DNA from: Corynebacterium sp.
Lineage (GTDB): Bacteria; Actinomycetota; Actinomycetes; Mycobacteriales; Mycobacteriaceae
Length of the DNA: 64,000 nucleotides
NCBI RefSeq assembly: GCF_030532715.1
Contig: NZ_JAUNKO010000003.1
Coordinates: forward strand, 62,001 to 126,000
Reading direction: 5' to 3'
The translations under genes and the position numbers were made by a program. Below the pieces are notes generated by a model. It saw only the letters and a list, made by a program, of their open reading frames with translations. It was not told the origin of the DNA and did not search any database. Shown one piece after another: positions 53,026 to 61,759 of this stretch. Within the stretch, counting starts at the first letter, position 1, and each line of letters begins with the position of its first letter.

Positions 53026-54863
53026 CCTGGACTGTCCGTATAGGGTGGTCATTTTGCCTGCTCTTGCCGGCATTTGTGGTGCACCCGATGTGGCCCGCAG
53101 GGTTCGTCCCGTTTGTGATCGGCGCGGGCATCGCCGCTCGCCTCACGCGGGATCGCGCGCTGTTCCTCGCGCTCACGCCGGCGATTTCCATGGCCATGTG
53201 CATTCTCGTGTCCTTGGCCGTGCAACTGACCGTGCGCAGTACCCTGCTGACTGCGATACTTTTGGCCCTGCCGGCGCTGTTGGGGTACCCAAAGTTGGGC
53301 GGGTGGGATCAGCTTGGAGCAACCGCCCGACAATGGGTTTCTTCGTGGCGCGGGTGGCTGGTGGTGCTCGCCGCAGCCCTCTGGTTGTGGTCGGTGGCGA
53401 TCATTGATCTCGATGCCGCGGGTTCCGCTGGCGTGATCCAAGTATTACCGTGGCAGTGGTTCGCCGCGTTGGCGCTGGTGCTGGTGGTGTGGTGGCATCC
53501 CGCCGCATTGGCGTTGCTATGCGGCATGATCGTGGCCACGGTGAATTTGGCGGACATGGGTGCGGTGATGAACACCGGCTATGTGCACGTCGGGTTCGCG
53601 GAGGCGATTTCGGATTGGGGTGTGCTAACCGGCATTGACGCCCGCTTTAGCTGGCCAGGTTTTCTCACCGCCGCTGGCTTTATCCAGCAGATCAGCGGCA
53701 CTACCCGGTTGCTGATCTTTTACCCGGCGGTGATTGCCATGGCCTACCTTCCGGCGGTGTATTCCCTGGCCAAGACGCTGGGCAGTACGCACCGGCAGGG
53801 GTTGCTTGCGGGCATCTTGTTCGTGTGTATCAACTGGAGCGCGCAGGATTATTACTCCCCGCAATCGGTAGCGTTGTTGCTGTATATGGTGGTGATTACC
53901 CTCGCGCTGCGGAGCGAACATGAGTTTGTGGCGCTGACGTTGGCGGGGGCGATGGTGGTGTCGCATCAGCTCACGCCAGTGTCGCTGGTGGTATTGCTCG
54001 CGCTGTTAGCAGCGTTGAAGGCTACCGAGTTTCGCACCCTGTGGTTGGGCGTGGGCGTGCTGTTCGCCAGCTGGTTTGTCTTTGGTGCTACGGATTGGTG
54101 GTCGGGCAATTTGCCGGTGCTGATCGAAGGCTTCGGCAAAGCCAACGAGGCGGTGTCCGCCGGGTTTACGGAACGCGTGCAGGGCGAACCGTTGTATACG
54201 CAGATGCAGCGCTTCCGAGTGTTGTTTACCCTCGCGTTGGGTGCGGTGGCGGTGGTCGCGTGGTGGCGCACGAAACATAAGGTGGTAGCCGCCGCGGTGT
54301 TGGCGCCGGTGACGCTGATTTTCGGCCAAAGCTACGGCGGTGAGGTTATCCTCCGAGTGTTCCTGTATGCGGCGCCGTTTTTGGCCATTATGATTGCGCG
54401 CCTGCGCTTGCAGCCGGTGCTTGTGTTGGCCGTGTGCAGCATCCTTGGGTTTACGGCGCGCGGCGTGAACGTCGCGTTTGAGCGCACACCAGCGGATGTG
54501 GTGCAGGCTGCGCGTTTCGTGTTGGACCGCGCCCCGTACGGTTCTACGGTGGGGCCGCTTAGCTACGAGGGCACCCTGCGCATGGATCGCGTGGCGGAAA
54601 TGATGGCCCCGCCCAGCCCCATCAACGATTTTGTTGGTGTGTTGGCGCAGCAACCCGATGTGGTGTTTTTGACCACCACCCGCCAGCATTACGAGCGCAT
54701 GGTGAAGGGCTACGACCAGGATTTCCGCCGCGTGGCCGAAGAGTTGGAAACCTACAGTACCTACAAGATCACCTGGGAGTCCGAGCACGTTGTGGTGCTG
54801 GAACGCACCGATGTTGATGGCGTTCCATTGGGGGATTCGCCCGGGGTTTGGGGGTTGGGATGA
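53004..54863 (+). CDS. Polytopic membrane protein of the glycan operon (GT-C or polymerase candidate)
   Basis: 619 aa with about twelve helices and a C-terminal soluble domain (about 520-619, STVGPLSYEGTLRMDR...). The periplasmic blocks DARFSWPGFLTAAGF and NWSAQDYYSPQSVALLLYM are seen in uncharacterised actinobacterial membrane glycosyltransferase-like proteins. No Wzy or O-antigen-ligase signature could be identified. ATG at 53004 overlaps the preceding gene by 22 bp. Plausibly transfers lipid-linked sugars outside the membrane or polymerises repeats. Confidence 0.72.
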   Translation: MEQDRVIAWTVRIGWSFCLLLPAFVVHPMWPAGFVPFVIGAGIAARLTRDRALFLALTPAISMAMCILVSLAVQLTVRSTLLTAILLALPALLGYPKLGGWDQLGATARQWVSSWRGWLVVLAAALWLWSVAIIDLDAAGSAGVIQVLPWQWFAALALVLVVWWHPAALALLCGMIVATVNLADMGAVMNTGYVHVGFAEAISDWGVLTGIDARFSWPGFLTAAGFIQQISGTTRLLIFYPAVIAMAYLPAVYSLAKTLGSTHRQGLLAGILFVCINWSAQDYYSPQSVALLLYMVVITLALRSEHEFVALTLAGAMVVSHQLTPVSLVVLLALLAALKATEFRTLWLGVGVLFASWFVFGATDWWSGNLPVLIEGFGKANEAVSAGFTERVQGEPLYTQMQRFRVLFTLALGAVAVVAWWRTKHKVVAAAVLAPVTLIFGQSYGGEVILRVFLYAAPFLAIMIARLRLQPVLVLAVCSILGFTARGVNVAFERTPADVVQAARFVLDRAPYGSTVGPLSYEGTLRMDRVAEMMAPPSPINDFVGVLAQQPDVVFLTTTRQHYERMVKGYDQDFRRVAEELETYSTYKITWESEHVVVLERTDVDGVPLGDSPGVWGLG

Positions 54864-55027
54864 TCACGTACCTGGTTACCGGTGTTGCCGCCGCGGCCGC
54901 GTTTTGGGTGTACCTGTGGTCGGTGCTTGCGCGGGAGCGTGGCTGGTGGTTTAGCTGGTGGATCGGCGTGCCCGTGTTGCTGGTTGCCCTGACGTGCATG
55001 GTGGTGCGGTTAGGGGGTTACCTGTGA
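54860..55027 (+). CDS. Small two-helix membrane protein, 55 aa
   Basis: Starts MITYLVTGVAAAAAFWVYLW, turns at RERGWWFSW and ends with a second helix GVPVLLVALTCMVV and a short tail. It overlaps the polytopic gene by ATGA and the next gene by GTGA, so it is translated as part of the operon. No family recognised; may be a subunit or stabiliser of the membrane protein before it. Confidence 0.68.
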   Translation: MITYLVTGVAAAAAFWVYLWSVLARERGWWFSWWIGVPVLLVALTCMVVRLGGYL

Positions 55028-55842
55028 GATACGTTGTTGCTGTTGTTGCGCTGTTGTTGGTGTTGACGGCGCCGACCCCGCCGGTGATTCCCCCGCGTGG
55101 CGATGAGGCGCTCGCCGCCAAGGTGACACCGCACATTCACGAAAACCGGATGATCGCGATGATGGCCGTGGACCGCGAGGTTTCCTTCGCCCTCATCGAA
55201 TCCAGTTTGACCACGCCTTACCGGGTCGATGCATTGACGGAACTGTTCACCATCGAGCTGTTGTATAACGCCGTGCGCCGCGGTGAGGTGACCGGCAGTA
55301 CGAAACTGGGCTCGCTTCTCGACGTCCGCGATACCCCAGCAGCTGACGTCACCTTGCGGGAGCTTGCGGACCATCGCGGTGGTTTCGCCCCGCGCTTGGA
55401 CACTAAGGTTCTGAAGTATCAGGAGTTAATCCATCACGCCAAGTTTGACTCGTTGGATGGGCGCGGCCAGCGCCAACCCTCGGCGGTGGGGATTGCGTTG
55501 TTGGGGCATGCGCTCGCGGTGGCGGCGGGTACGGATTATCCGACCTTATTGCGTACCCGTTTACTGCGCCCCATGGAGCTGAATAACACGCGCATTTCCA
55601 ACGAGTTTGATGCGCTTGCCCCGGCCACGGGCAGCATTTCCACCGTGCAAGATATTGCCCGCTTCGCCCGCTATGTGATGACCGCCAAGGAGTGGGACGA
55701 CCACGAGTGGGTGCGTAGCGGCAGCCAACCAGATTTCCAAAGTGCACTCGCGGTGCACCCGAATCGACGCGCCGTGGTGGTGTTATCCCGCGGCGATGTT
55801 CCAGTAGAAGAAGCAGCATTGGAGGCCCTGCACAATGATTAG
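55024..55842 (+). CDS. Serine-hydrolase (beta-lactamase/class C) homologue lacking catalytic residues
   Basis: 272 aa, exported by an uncleaved or signal helix (VVAVVALLLVLTAPTPP). The fold pattern of the beta-lactamase-related family is clear: LYNAVRRGEVTGSTKLGSLL, ADVTLRELADHRGGF, AVGIALLGHALAVAAGTDYPTLL, LLRPMELNNTRIS, ATGSISTVQDIARFARYVM. But the SxxK position reads ALTE (Ala70, Glu73) and the YxN position reads PSA (152-154). The enzyme should be inactive as a serine hydrolase; a structural or binding role in glycan assembly is inferred. GTG start shares bases with the previous stop; overlaps the next gene by 8 bp. Confidence 0.75.
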   Translation: MRYVVAVVALLLVLTAPTPPVIPPRGDEALAAKVTPHIHENRMIAMMAVDREVSFALIESSLTTPYRVDALTELFTIELLYNAVRRGEVTGSTKLGSLLDVRDTPAADVTLRELADHRGGFAPRLDTKVLKYQELIHHAKFDSLDGRGQRQPSAVGIALLGHALAVAAGTDYPTLLRTRLLRPMELNNTRISNEFDALAPATGSISTVQDIARFARYVMTAKEWDDHEWVRSGSQPDFQSALAVHPNRRAVVVLSRGDVPVEEAALEALHND

Positions 55843-56779
55843 CGTAATTTTGCCGTTTTACAACGAGGCCGAGCATCTTCCCCGGGTTCTTGCATGCCTT
55901 GACCGGCTTGAGAATGTGGAGGTGTTGCTTATCAACGATGGCTCCACTGATGAAAGCCCGAACATAGCCGAGGATTGGGGTGGCGGCAGAGTGATTCATC
56001 AAGAAAATTTGGGGATTGCGGCGGCGCGTGAGCGGGGCATCCGGGAGGCCACTGGCGAGTGGATTTGGTTCGTGGATTCCGATGACACCTTCGACCCGTA
56101 CATTTTGCAGCGCATGGTCGCCGCGAGCGACGACGTTGACCTGGTGATTTGTCGCGCGCATCACTATGACCAGCAGGGTCGCATTCGGGTCATGGAGGGC
56201 GTTGCCGATGAGGCCGTAATCGAGGACGTGAAGGCAGCGATCTTTGACGGCACCATCCGCGGCTACCTGTGGAACAAACTATTTCGCGCGGAGGTGCTCA
56301 AGCGCGCCATTGACCGCCCTGATCGGCAGGAACACCTTTCCTCCCTAGAAGATTTCATGCTGCTTCTCGACGCCCTGCCCGAAATCCGCCGCGCCCGCCT
56401 CATACCGTTTATCGGCTATCACTATCGGGATCGGGAGGGCAGTGTGATGGAGACGGATCCGCAGCGGGTGCAGAACACGTCAATTTGTGCGGAAACTGTC
56501 GCCGCGTTGGGCGCTCCGCGGTCGTTCCGGGTGTGGTTCCACGCGGTGCCGTGCATTGCCACCACGGCGTATGCGCGGGTTCCGGGGGCTCGAAAAGTGC
56601 AGTTACCGTTGCTAAGGTATCTAACGCCGCCGGCTTTACTGCAAACCTGGAGCAGTGGGCACCGTCGAGAAGCGGTACACGGTGCGGTGATGGCGGTGAC
56701 TGTTCCTTTTGGTGTGTACTCGCCGCTGTATCGAGCGCGCCACGCGTTGGAAAAACTACTCGTGAGGTCCAAATGCTGA
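55835..56779 (+). CDS. GT2 family glycosyltransferase
   Basis: 314-aa GT-A transferase: ISVILPFYNEAEHLPRVL, LLINDGSTDESPNIAE, NLGIAAARERGIREATGEWIWFVDSDDTF (DxD), RGYLWNKLFRAEVLKR, SLEDFMLLLDAL. Similar to poly-sugar/teichoic or capsular GT2 enzymes. The C-terminal about 70 residues contain two hydrophobic segments and may contact the membrane. Overlaps neighbours by 8 and 7 bp. Confidence 0.87.
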   Translation: MISVILPFYNEAEHLPRVLACLDRLENVEVLLINDGSTDESPNIAEDWGGGRVIHQENLGIAAARERGIREATGEWIWFVDSDDTFDPYILQRMVAASDDVDLVICRAHHYDQQGRIRVMEGVADEAVIEDVKAAIFDGTIRGYLWNKLFRAEVLKRAIDRPDRQEHLSSLEDFMLLLDALPEIRRARLIPFIGYHYRDREGSVMETDPQRVQNTSICAETVAALGAPRSFRVWFHAVPCIATTAYARVPGARKVQLPLLRYLTPPALLQTWSSGHRREAVHGAVMAVTVPFGVYSPLYRARHALEKLLVRSKC

Positions 56780-57435
56780 CCAGACGTGCATTCCTGCTCA
56801 CCCCAGTGGTGTTAGCGGCATGTAACGCTTCCCTGCAAACCTACGAACCCTACGAAGGCCGACCGAAATCCGATCCCCACGTCCGCTGGGACCCATCCAT
56901 GGTGCGCGGCAACATTTTGTATGGCGCGCCCGGCTACAACGGTTGGGTCACCGGCGGCCTGTCCTACTCCAAGGACCCGAAATTGTATGGGCGGTGGGAT
57001 GTGCGCTTGCGTTCCTTCCCGCATTCCGTCCTGTCCTACCATGTATTGCTGTGGCCGAAGTCCGACATTTGGCCGCCCGAAATTGATATCGCCGAAAACT
57101 TTCGCTCCGACCGCCAGCAAACCAAGGCGTTTGTCCACGGCAATGGCAAGCAAGAGTTCCGTGTTGATTGCGACGCAACGAAACCTAAAACCTTCGCCGT
57201 GGAATGGCGCAAAGACAGCATCAAGTTTTTCTGCGACGACGAAATGTTCGGTGAAACGACGAAAGATATCCCGCACGAGCCGATGTGGCTGGCCATTCAG
57301 GTGGAGTCGCACGCCACCAAGGATGGCGGCAAGCTGATTGAGAATAACGGCGTCACCCGGGAGCAGGGCCCGCCGAAAGATGACTATCGTGTCCCCGTCG
57401 TTGAAATTCTCAAAGTGAGTTATGCGGAGTTGTGA
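56773..57435 (+). CDS. GH16-like lipoprotein (glycan hydrolase/transglycosylase)
   Basis: 220 aa. Lipobox LAAC (Cys17) after MLTRRAFLLTPVV. The GH16 active-site signature E-x-D-x-x-E is present as WPPEIDIAENF (Glu103, Asp105, Glu108), with YGRWDVRLRSFP before it and FAVEWRKDSIKFFCDDEMF after it, as in lichenase/kappa-carrageenase-fold enzymes. Unlike the hydrolase homologue upstream, this one keeps its catalytic triad. It probably trims or transfers the surface glycan. Last gene of the operon; its last 26 bp overlap the antisense flippase. Confidence 0.85.
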   Translation: MLTRRAFLLTPVVLAACNASLQTYEPYEGRPKSDPHVRWDPSMVRGNILYGAPGYNGWVTGGLSYSKDPKLYGRWDVRLRSFPHSVLSYHVLLWPKSDIWPPEIDIAENFRSDRQQTKAFVHGNGKQEFRVDCDATKPKTFAVEWRKDSIKFFCDDEMFGETTKDIPHEPMWLAIQVESHATKDGGKLIENNGVTREQGPPKDDYRVPVVEILKVSYAEL

Positions 57436-58537
57436 GTGCGCGGTGCAAAGCCTGCTTGAGTGGCCAGATGATGACGGCTAGGGTTGCGGCGTCCACAATC
57501 AAGTACGCGATGCCTACGCTGGTAATGCCCCAGGCGGGCAGCATGAGCCAGATCAAACCCACGACGGCGAGGGAGTTGAGGGCTTGGATGAGCATGGGGT
57601 AGCCGATGTGTCCGAAAATACGGGAAAGGGTGGCGTATAGGTACGCTGGGCCGCCGAGCAAGTGTGCGACGCCCATGAGGATCAGGAGCTTGTACCCGTG
57701 TTCCGCGTAGTCGGAACCGTACACGAATAAGGCGATTGGGCCGAGTCCGGAAACGCCGAGGAGCCGTAGTGCACTCACTCCCGCGATTATTCGAATTAGT
57801 GTGCGCGTGGCGTCGGACATATTTGCTTTCGCATTCGCCACTTTTGCTACAAACGGCCCGCCGATCATTGAAATTAATACGAATGAGGTGTTTACAATGA
57901 CCCACGCGATATTAAAGTAGGCCGCTTGATCGAGGCCGGTTTCTTTCACCATCAATGGGATGACTAGCCCGGGTAGCATTTGGGCTAGTAGCCACCCCAC
58001 ACTATGCATGAAATAGCGGGAAACGTCAGATGTATATAGTTTTCGTTTCGGTAATGTACCGAAACAATAAAAAATGAGTAACGCTGCCGTTGGTATTCCC
58101 CACGCCCAGTCGATCGGCAAAACGAATACCAGTGCAAATTTACTCATTGCGTGAATGAGATTTTTCAGCGCAACGACGCGCGGCCTGCCGCAGCCGATCA
58201 AGTACGAATCGCACAGCGCGAACAGCGCTAGGACGAGGGTGAGCCACGGGAGGTCGAACAGCCAGCCGAGGAACAGGGAAAACGCTGCCACGAAAGCGAT
58301 TGCGCCCAGCACTTGGCGGGTGGAAGCTCGGGGCAAAAAGCGTTCCATGAGTTGAGCGAAACCTAGCATGCCCAGTGTGGACAGGGTCGTCGCTACCGCA
58401 ATTGATGTGCTGGCTTCCCCGACAATTTCCGCGTTATTCAACCGGGTTGCCGTGACCCAAAATGCAAGACCGACGACCGCATTTGTGGCGCTGGAAACCA
58501 TCAGCACCACAGAGTCAATTGCCAGGTTTTTCTGCAC
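57410..58537 (-). CDS. Wzx-type oligosaccharide flippase
   Basis: 375-aa polysaccharide-biosynthesis membrane protein with ten to twelve helices. It begins KNLAIDSVVLMVSSATNAVVGLAFWVTATRLNNAEIVGEAS (split over family blocks), typical of Wzx/MATE-like export proteins, though shorter than classic 480-aa Wzx. GTG start at 58537. Convergent with the operon, so separately regulated, but the only flippase nearby and the likely exporter of the lipid-linked unit. Confidence 0.8.
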   Translation of the reverse strand: MQKNLAIDSVVLMVSSATNAVVGLAFWVTATRLNNAEIVGEASTSIAVATTLSTLGMLGFAQLMERFLPRASTRQVLGAIAFVAAFSLFLGWLFDLPWLTLVLALFALCDSYLIGCGRPRVVALKNLIHAMSKFALVFVLPIDWAWGIPTAALLIFYCFGTLPKRKLYTSDVSRYFMHSVGWLLAQMLPGLVIPLMVKETGLDQAAYFNIAWVIVNTSFVLISMIGGPFVAKVANAKANMSDATRTLIRIIAGVSALRLLGVSGLGPIALFVYGSDYAEHGYKLLILMGVAHLLGGPAYLYATLSRIFGHIGYPMLIQALNSLAVVGLIWLMLPAWGITSVGIAYLIVDAATLAVIIWPLKQALHRALTTPHNSL

Positions 58538-58825
58538 GAAAACTACGATAGCTGATGATTGTATTTTCGATTGTGGGCAACGCGCGAGAGGTCCTGAACA
58601 ATGATCCTTGGTTCGAGATAACTACCTGCCTGTTGATCGCCATTGGGCAAACTACTCTGCTGGCCCACATGCGGAATATTAAAAATTATTCATTAAATTG
58701 CGCGGGAAGTTTATACGTGGAATCCTGACTGTAGCAACACGTGGGTTTTATGCAATCCAATCGACTGTGTTGTGGACTAGATGGAATATCAACCGCCTGC
58801 GCAAAACCGAAGGAGCTCGCCCGAC
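58538..58825. other. Intergenic region between flippase and truncated ligase
   Basis: 288 bp of AT-rich DNA between divergent genes. It contains the presumed promoters and AAGGAG before the ATG at 58826. No repeat, RNA gene or other reading frame recognised. Confidence 0.4.
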
Positions 58826-59377
58826 ATGTACCGCCCAGAGTTTGCCACGTTCGCGGATGTCTTGGAGTATCAGCTGCTGCAATCGCCCGACGACGTGGTG
58901 GCGCTGCCGGGGATCGAGGGCGTGAACTACCGCCTTTTGGATGATTCTTCTTCGCGCGTGGCGGCGGGGCTTGCGGCCATGGGTGTTGGGTTTGCGGATC
59001 GCGTACTGTTCCTCGGGGAGTACAGCGTTGAATATTGGGAAGTGCTGTTTGCGTGCGTGAAGCTTGGCGCGGTGATGGTTCCTTTGGGGCCCGACTTTGA
59101 GGGCGAAGACATCGACGACATTCTCGAGGATTGCGACGCCCGCGCGGTATTCCGCCAGCCGCACCACAAGTTTTACAACGTGCTTGGCGTCACTGAGATT
59201 GTGGTGTCGCATGCCTGGGAGGATTGGAAATCCCAGTGCGCCCCCTTGATGGAGCATTGCTTTGTCACTCCCGACACCCCCATCGTTGAATGGTATGAAA
59301 CGGGCGGCGGCGGGAGCTCGGTGCTCACCCACCAGGATTGGTATCACGAGCACATGGAAGGCGCTAAATCCAGGTAG
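58826..59377 (+). CDS. Truncated acyl-CoA ligase-like protein (ANL N-terminal domain)
   Basis: 183 aa matching only the N-terminal part of AMP-forming acyl-CoA synthetases: YRLLDDSSSRVAAGLAAMGVG, DRVLFLGEYSVEYWEVLFACVKLGAVMVPLGP, DDILEDCDARAVF. Where the AMP-binding TSGTTGxPKGVxLTH loop is expected it reads ETGGGGSSVLTHQDW, and the large subdomain and lid are absent. It keeps an intact frame and AAGGAG ribosome site, so it may be a decaying gene or a retained mini-protein. Cannot activate acyl chains as it stands. Confidence 0.68.
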   Translation: MYRPEFATFADVLEYQLLQSPDDVVALPGIEGVNYRLLDDSSSRVAAGLAAMGVGFADRVLFLGEYSVEYWEVLFACVKLGAVMVPLGPDFEGEDIDDILEDCDARAVFRQPHHKFYNVLGVTEIVVSHAWEDWKSQCAPLMEHCFVTPDTPIVEWYETGGGGSSVLTHQDWYHEHMEGAKSR

Positions 59378-59753
59378 GTACCTCTTGGGCAGCTCGGAAC
59401 GTGGCGAACCAATCCCGCGGTAACGGTGGGTTCTTCTCTGTAGGTTGTTCCCACGTGGTGTGCGGGATGCCTTTGGTGTGAATCAGATCTAAGACATCGT
59501 TGCTTTCGTTGATCGGGGAGTGGTTGGCGGTAATCACGGCGTCGTAAAGCGGGTCGAGTTCGTCGCGGGAAATGTCGCGCCCGATGTGCACATTGCCAAT
59601 AAAGCGAACGTGAGGGTGGCTGGCGCCATAGTGGGTGAGGCCAAACGGGGCGGGGCGGGAATCGAAAATGTCTACGTGCGTATTCGGCAGCGCGGCAAAC
59701 TGCTCGGCGGTGCGAATGCCGTGAGCGGTGGCGCCAATAATTGCGATTTTCAT
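59364..59753 (-). CDS. Miniature ferredoxin-NADP reductase (FprA)-like fragment
   Basis: 129 aa resembling the N-terminal FAD-binding part of FprA/adrenodoxin reductase: IAIIGATAHGIRTAEQFA (dinucleotide fold, but GxGPxG changed to GATAHG), VDIFDSRPAPFGLTHYG, VHIGRDISRDELDPLYDAVI. About 18 residues normally between YG-xx-HP and the next strand are missing, and the NADP domain is absent. FAD binding is doubtful. Intact frame with a GGAAG ribosome site; its 3' end overlaps the truncated ligase gene by 14 bp. Confidence 0.62.
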   Translation of the reverse strand: MKIAIIGATAHGIRTAEQFAALPNTHVDIFDSRPAPFGLTHYGASHPHVRFIGNVHIGRDISRDELDPLYDAVITANHSPINESNDVLDLIHTKGIPHTTWEQPTEKNPPLPRDWFATFRAAQEVPTWI

Positions 59754-59912
59754 GTTGGTACTTCCTTTGGTCCTATAGTTTCTCCCAACATAGCGCAATA
59801 GAGTGCAACCTCGCAACCCCAAACTAGACCGAACGGTCTACAGGGGATATGCATGGTCACGGCGCATAGGCGACCCGCAAACACTCAGATAGTAGACGCG
59901 TAAACATACAGC

Positions 59913-61346
59913 TTAGTCCAGGTTGTCCGGAGGGGTGTCTTCGCTGGGCGGCAGGTCGTTGTCCGTCAGTGGCGGAATGTCGTCGTAATCGCGGAGTTGC
60001 CGCTTGCGGAAAGTCATGGTCATCAAATGGCGTTTGCGTTGGTTGTTCCGATATTTCGCCAGTGTGGTGCCCCAACGCCCAAACCCGTTCCGGTCTGGCG
60101 GTGAACTGTAATGCGCATCGGTACGGGTGGGGTGATCGTGGCGCGTGGTGATCCCGGCTTCGTCGCCTCGCACCTGTCCCGCCAGTGGCCCCTGCGGAAC
60201 GCTTGTCACTGTGAGGCCATCCATGGTTCAAGTGACCACGCCGAAGGTGTCGCTGCGGGCTTGGATGTTGCGGTCCGTCTTGAAATTGTGGTGGGCACGG
60301 CACAAGCACTGGAGGTTGGGCAGGGTTGTCCAGCCACCGGCCTCCCAATTGATCACGTGGTCAATGTCGCAAAAGCGGGCGTCTACGGTGCAGCCGGGGA
60401 ATTTGCAGGTGCCATCGCGCAGCATGGTCAGCAGAATCTGGTCCAGTGTGGGGTCGTGTTCGTCGCGGATAATCTTGGCCACGCTGTCGATGGTGCGGTA
60501 CCGTGTTCGGCTCGCGCGCATCAAGGATCGGCGCTGCTGGGCGGTGAGCCTGCCGGAGCCGTCCGCGTACACGATCTCCACGTGATCGGTCGGGGTAACC
60601 TCGGCCACGCCGAACACTCGAATCTCTCGCGCGGCCTCCCGGGCGCTGAGCGTGCCGCAAAGCCGGTTCATCACTACCTCATCGAGGCGCAGCTTGTCCT
60701 TTTTGGCATCTGCCGCGATGGTTTGGTGCGCCTCGTGGGCGTCTTCCGTGCGCAGGGTCACCTGGAGCATGCTCACCGCGGGGTTTTCAGTTTGCAGTAG
60801 CTCCACCCCGTAGGGCGGTTCGGGGTCATCGAAATCAACGTTCCCGGTGACGGGGTCTTCGAATTCTTCGTACAAGCCCAAGCGGACGAGCTCGTCGCGG
60901 AGCCGCTTGCACACCCACCTTGGTTTCGGCAGTGCTTGGTGTGGCACCGTGGGTGAAAGGCATTCCACAATGAATATATCCAGCTGTTCCCATACTTCGG
61001 CGTACTCTTCCGACGGGGTGACCATGGTAAGGCCAACCCAGATAGCCCGCAGCATGTGATAGTCCACCAGCCCCGTGGCGAGCGCGTACTCCCGCAGCTT
61101 GGGCAGCCAAAAGTGAAGCAACCAGCACGCCCCGACGATATTGTGCAGGCGCACCTCGGAATAGTGCGCGGATTGCATTGCTAGCCGACGCACCACGCGT
61201 CGGACGTTGGTTACTTCCCAGTCGATGTCTTCGGTAGCGGCTAAATAGTTTCTCAGGAATGTGATGTTTTGTTGGGTTTCTTCGCGGCCTAATATGTTGT
61301 CTGGATCATGCACGGCAAACCCCACGCTGGGCGCTTGCTTAGCCAT
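59913..61346 (-). pseudogene. DUF222/HNH protein gene interrupted by an in-frame TGA
   Basis: Second copy of the family at 38149-39666. The upstream part (61346-60228) encodes DUF222 plus HNH (GTCKFPGCTVDARFCDIDHV, HHNFKTDRN). At 60228-60230 the frame stops with TGA exactly where the other copy has TGG (Trp) in ITWEF; immediately beyond, in the same frame, similarity resumes (LTVTSVPQGPLAGQ, GFGRWGTTLAKYRNNQRKR) to 59913. A single G-to-A change explains it. The truncated protein keeps the HNH motif and may still be functional. Start at MAKQAPSVGFA. Confidence 0.82.
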
Positions 61347-61759
61347 GGTTACGGTCCCTCCCAAATATTCGTCCCCTGTGCCTATCAGTGTACCGGCCAG
61401 GCACACCGCATGCCAGCATTCGTGCAGCACAAACAGCGTTGTACGCAACGCGAATCGGTACCCCCGCGCGCGTCGATAAGCAGGGAAAACAACATACGCT
61501 TTCGCGATGCGCAATTGAATTGAGGGCAATGCGAGCGGTCCAGGATGCCCACTCTTACGCGGCTGAGAAAGCCCTCAGCAAGCCCACAGAAGCACGAATG
61601 CAGCAATGTGTAACATGTGGCAACCCCCGCGCCTCAAAACCCGCTGAAAATAAAAGCAGTGCAATGCGACACATTTTGAAATACACCCCTCCACCCCCAA
61701 TGGGAGGGGCGCTCGCGCTGGCCCCCGTCCCACGCCTAGCCCCCGCCCCAGGGCCTTCG
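61347..61759. other. Intergenic region between the HNH pseudogene and the AI-2E transporter
   Basis: 413 bp. CCCCTCC (61686-61692) / GGAGGGG (61703-61709) is a probable terminator of the minus-strand transporter. GAAAACAACAT near 61488 also occurs at about 39822 in front of the other HNH copy, possibly a shared regulatory or repeat-derived sequence. A plus-strand frame here is a shadow. Confidence 0.45.
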
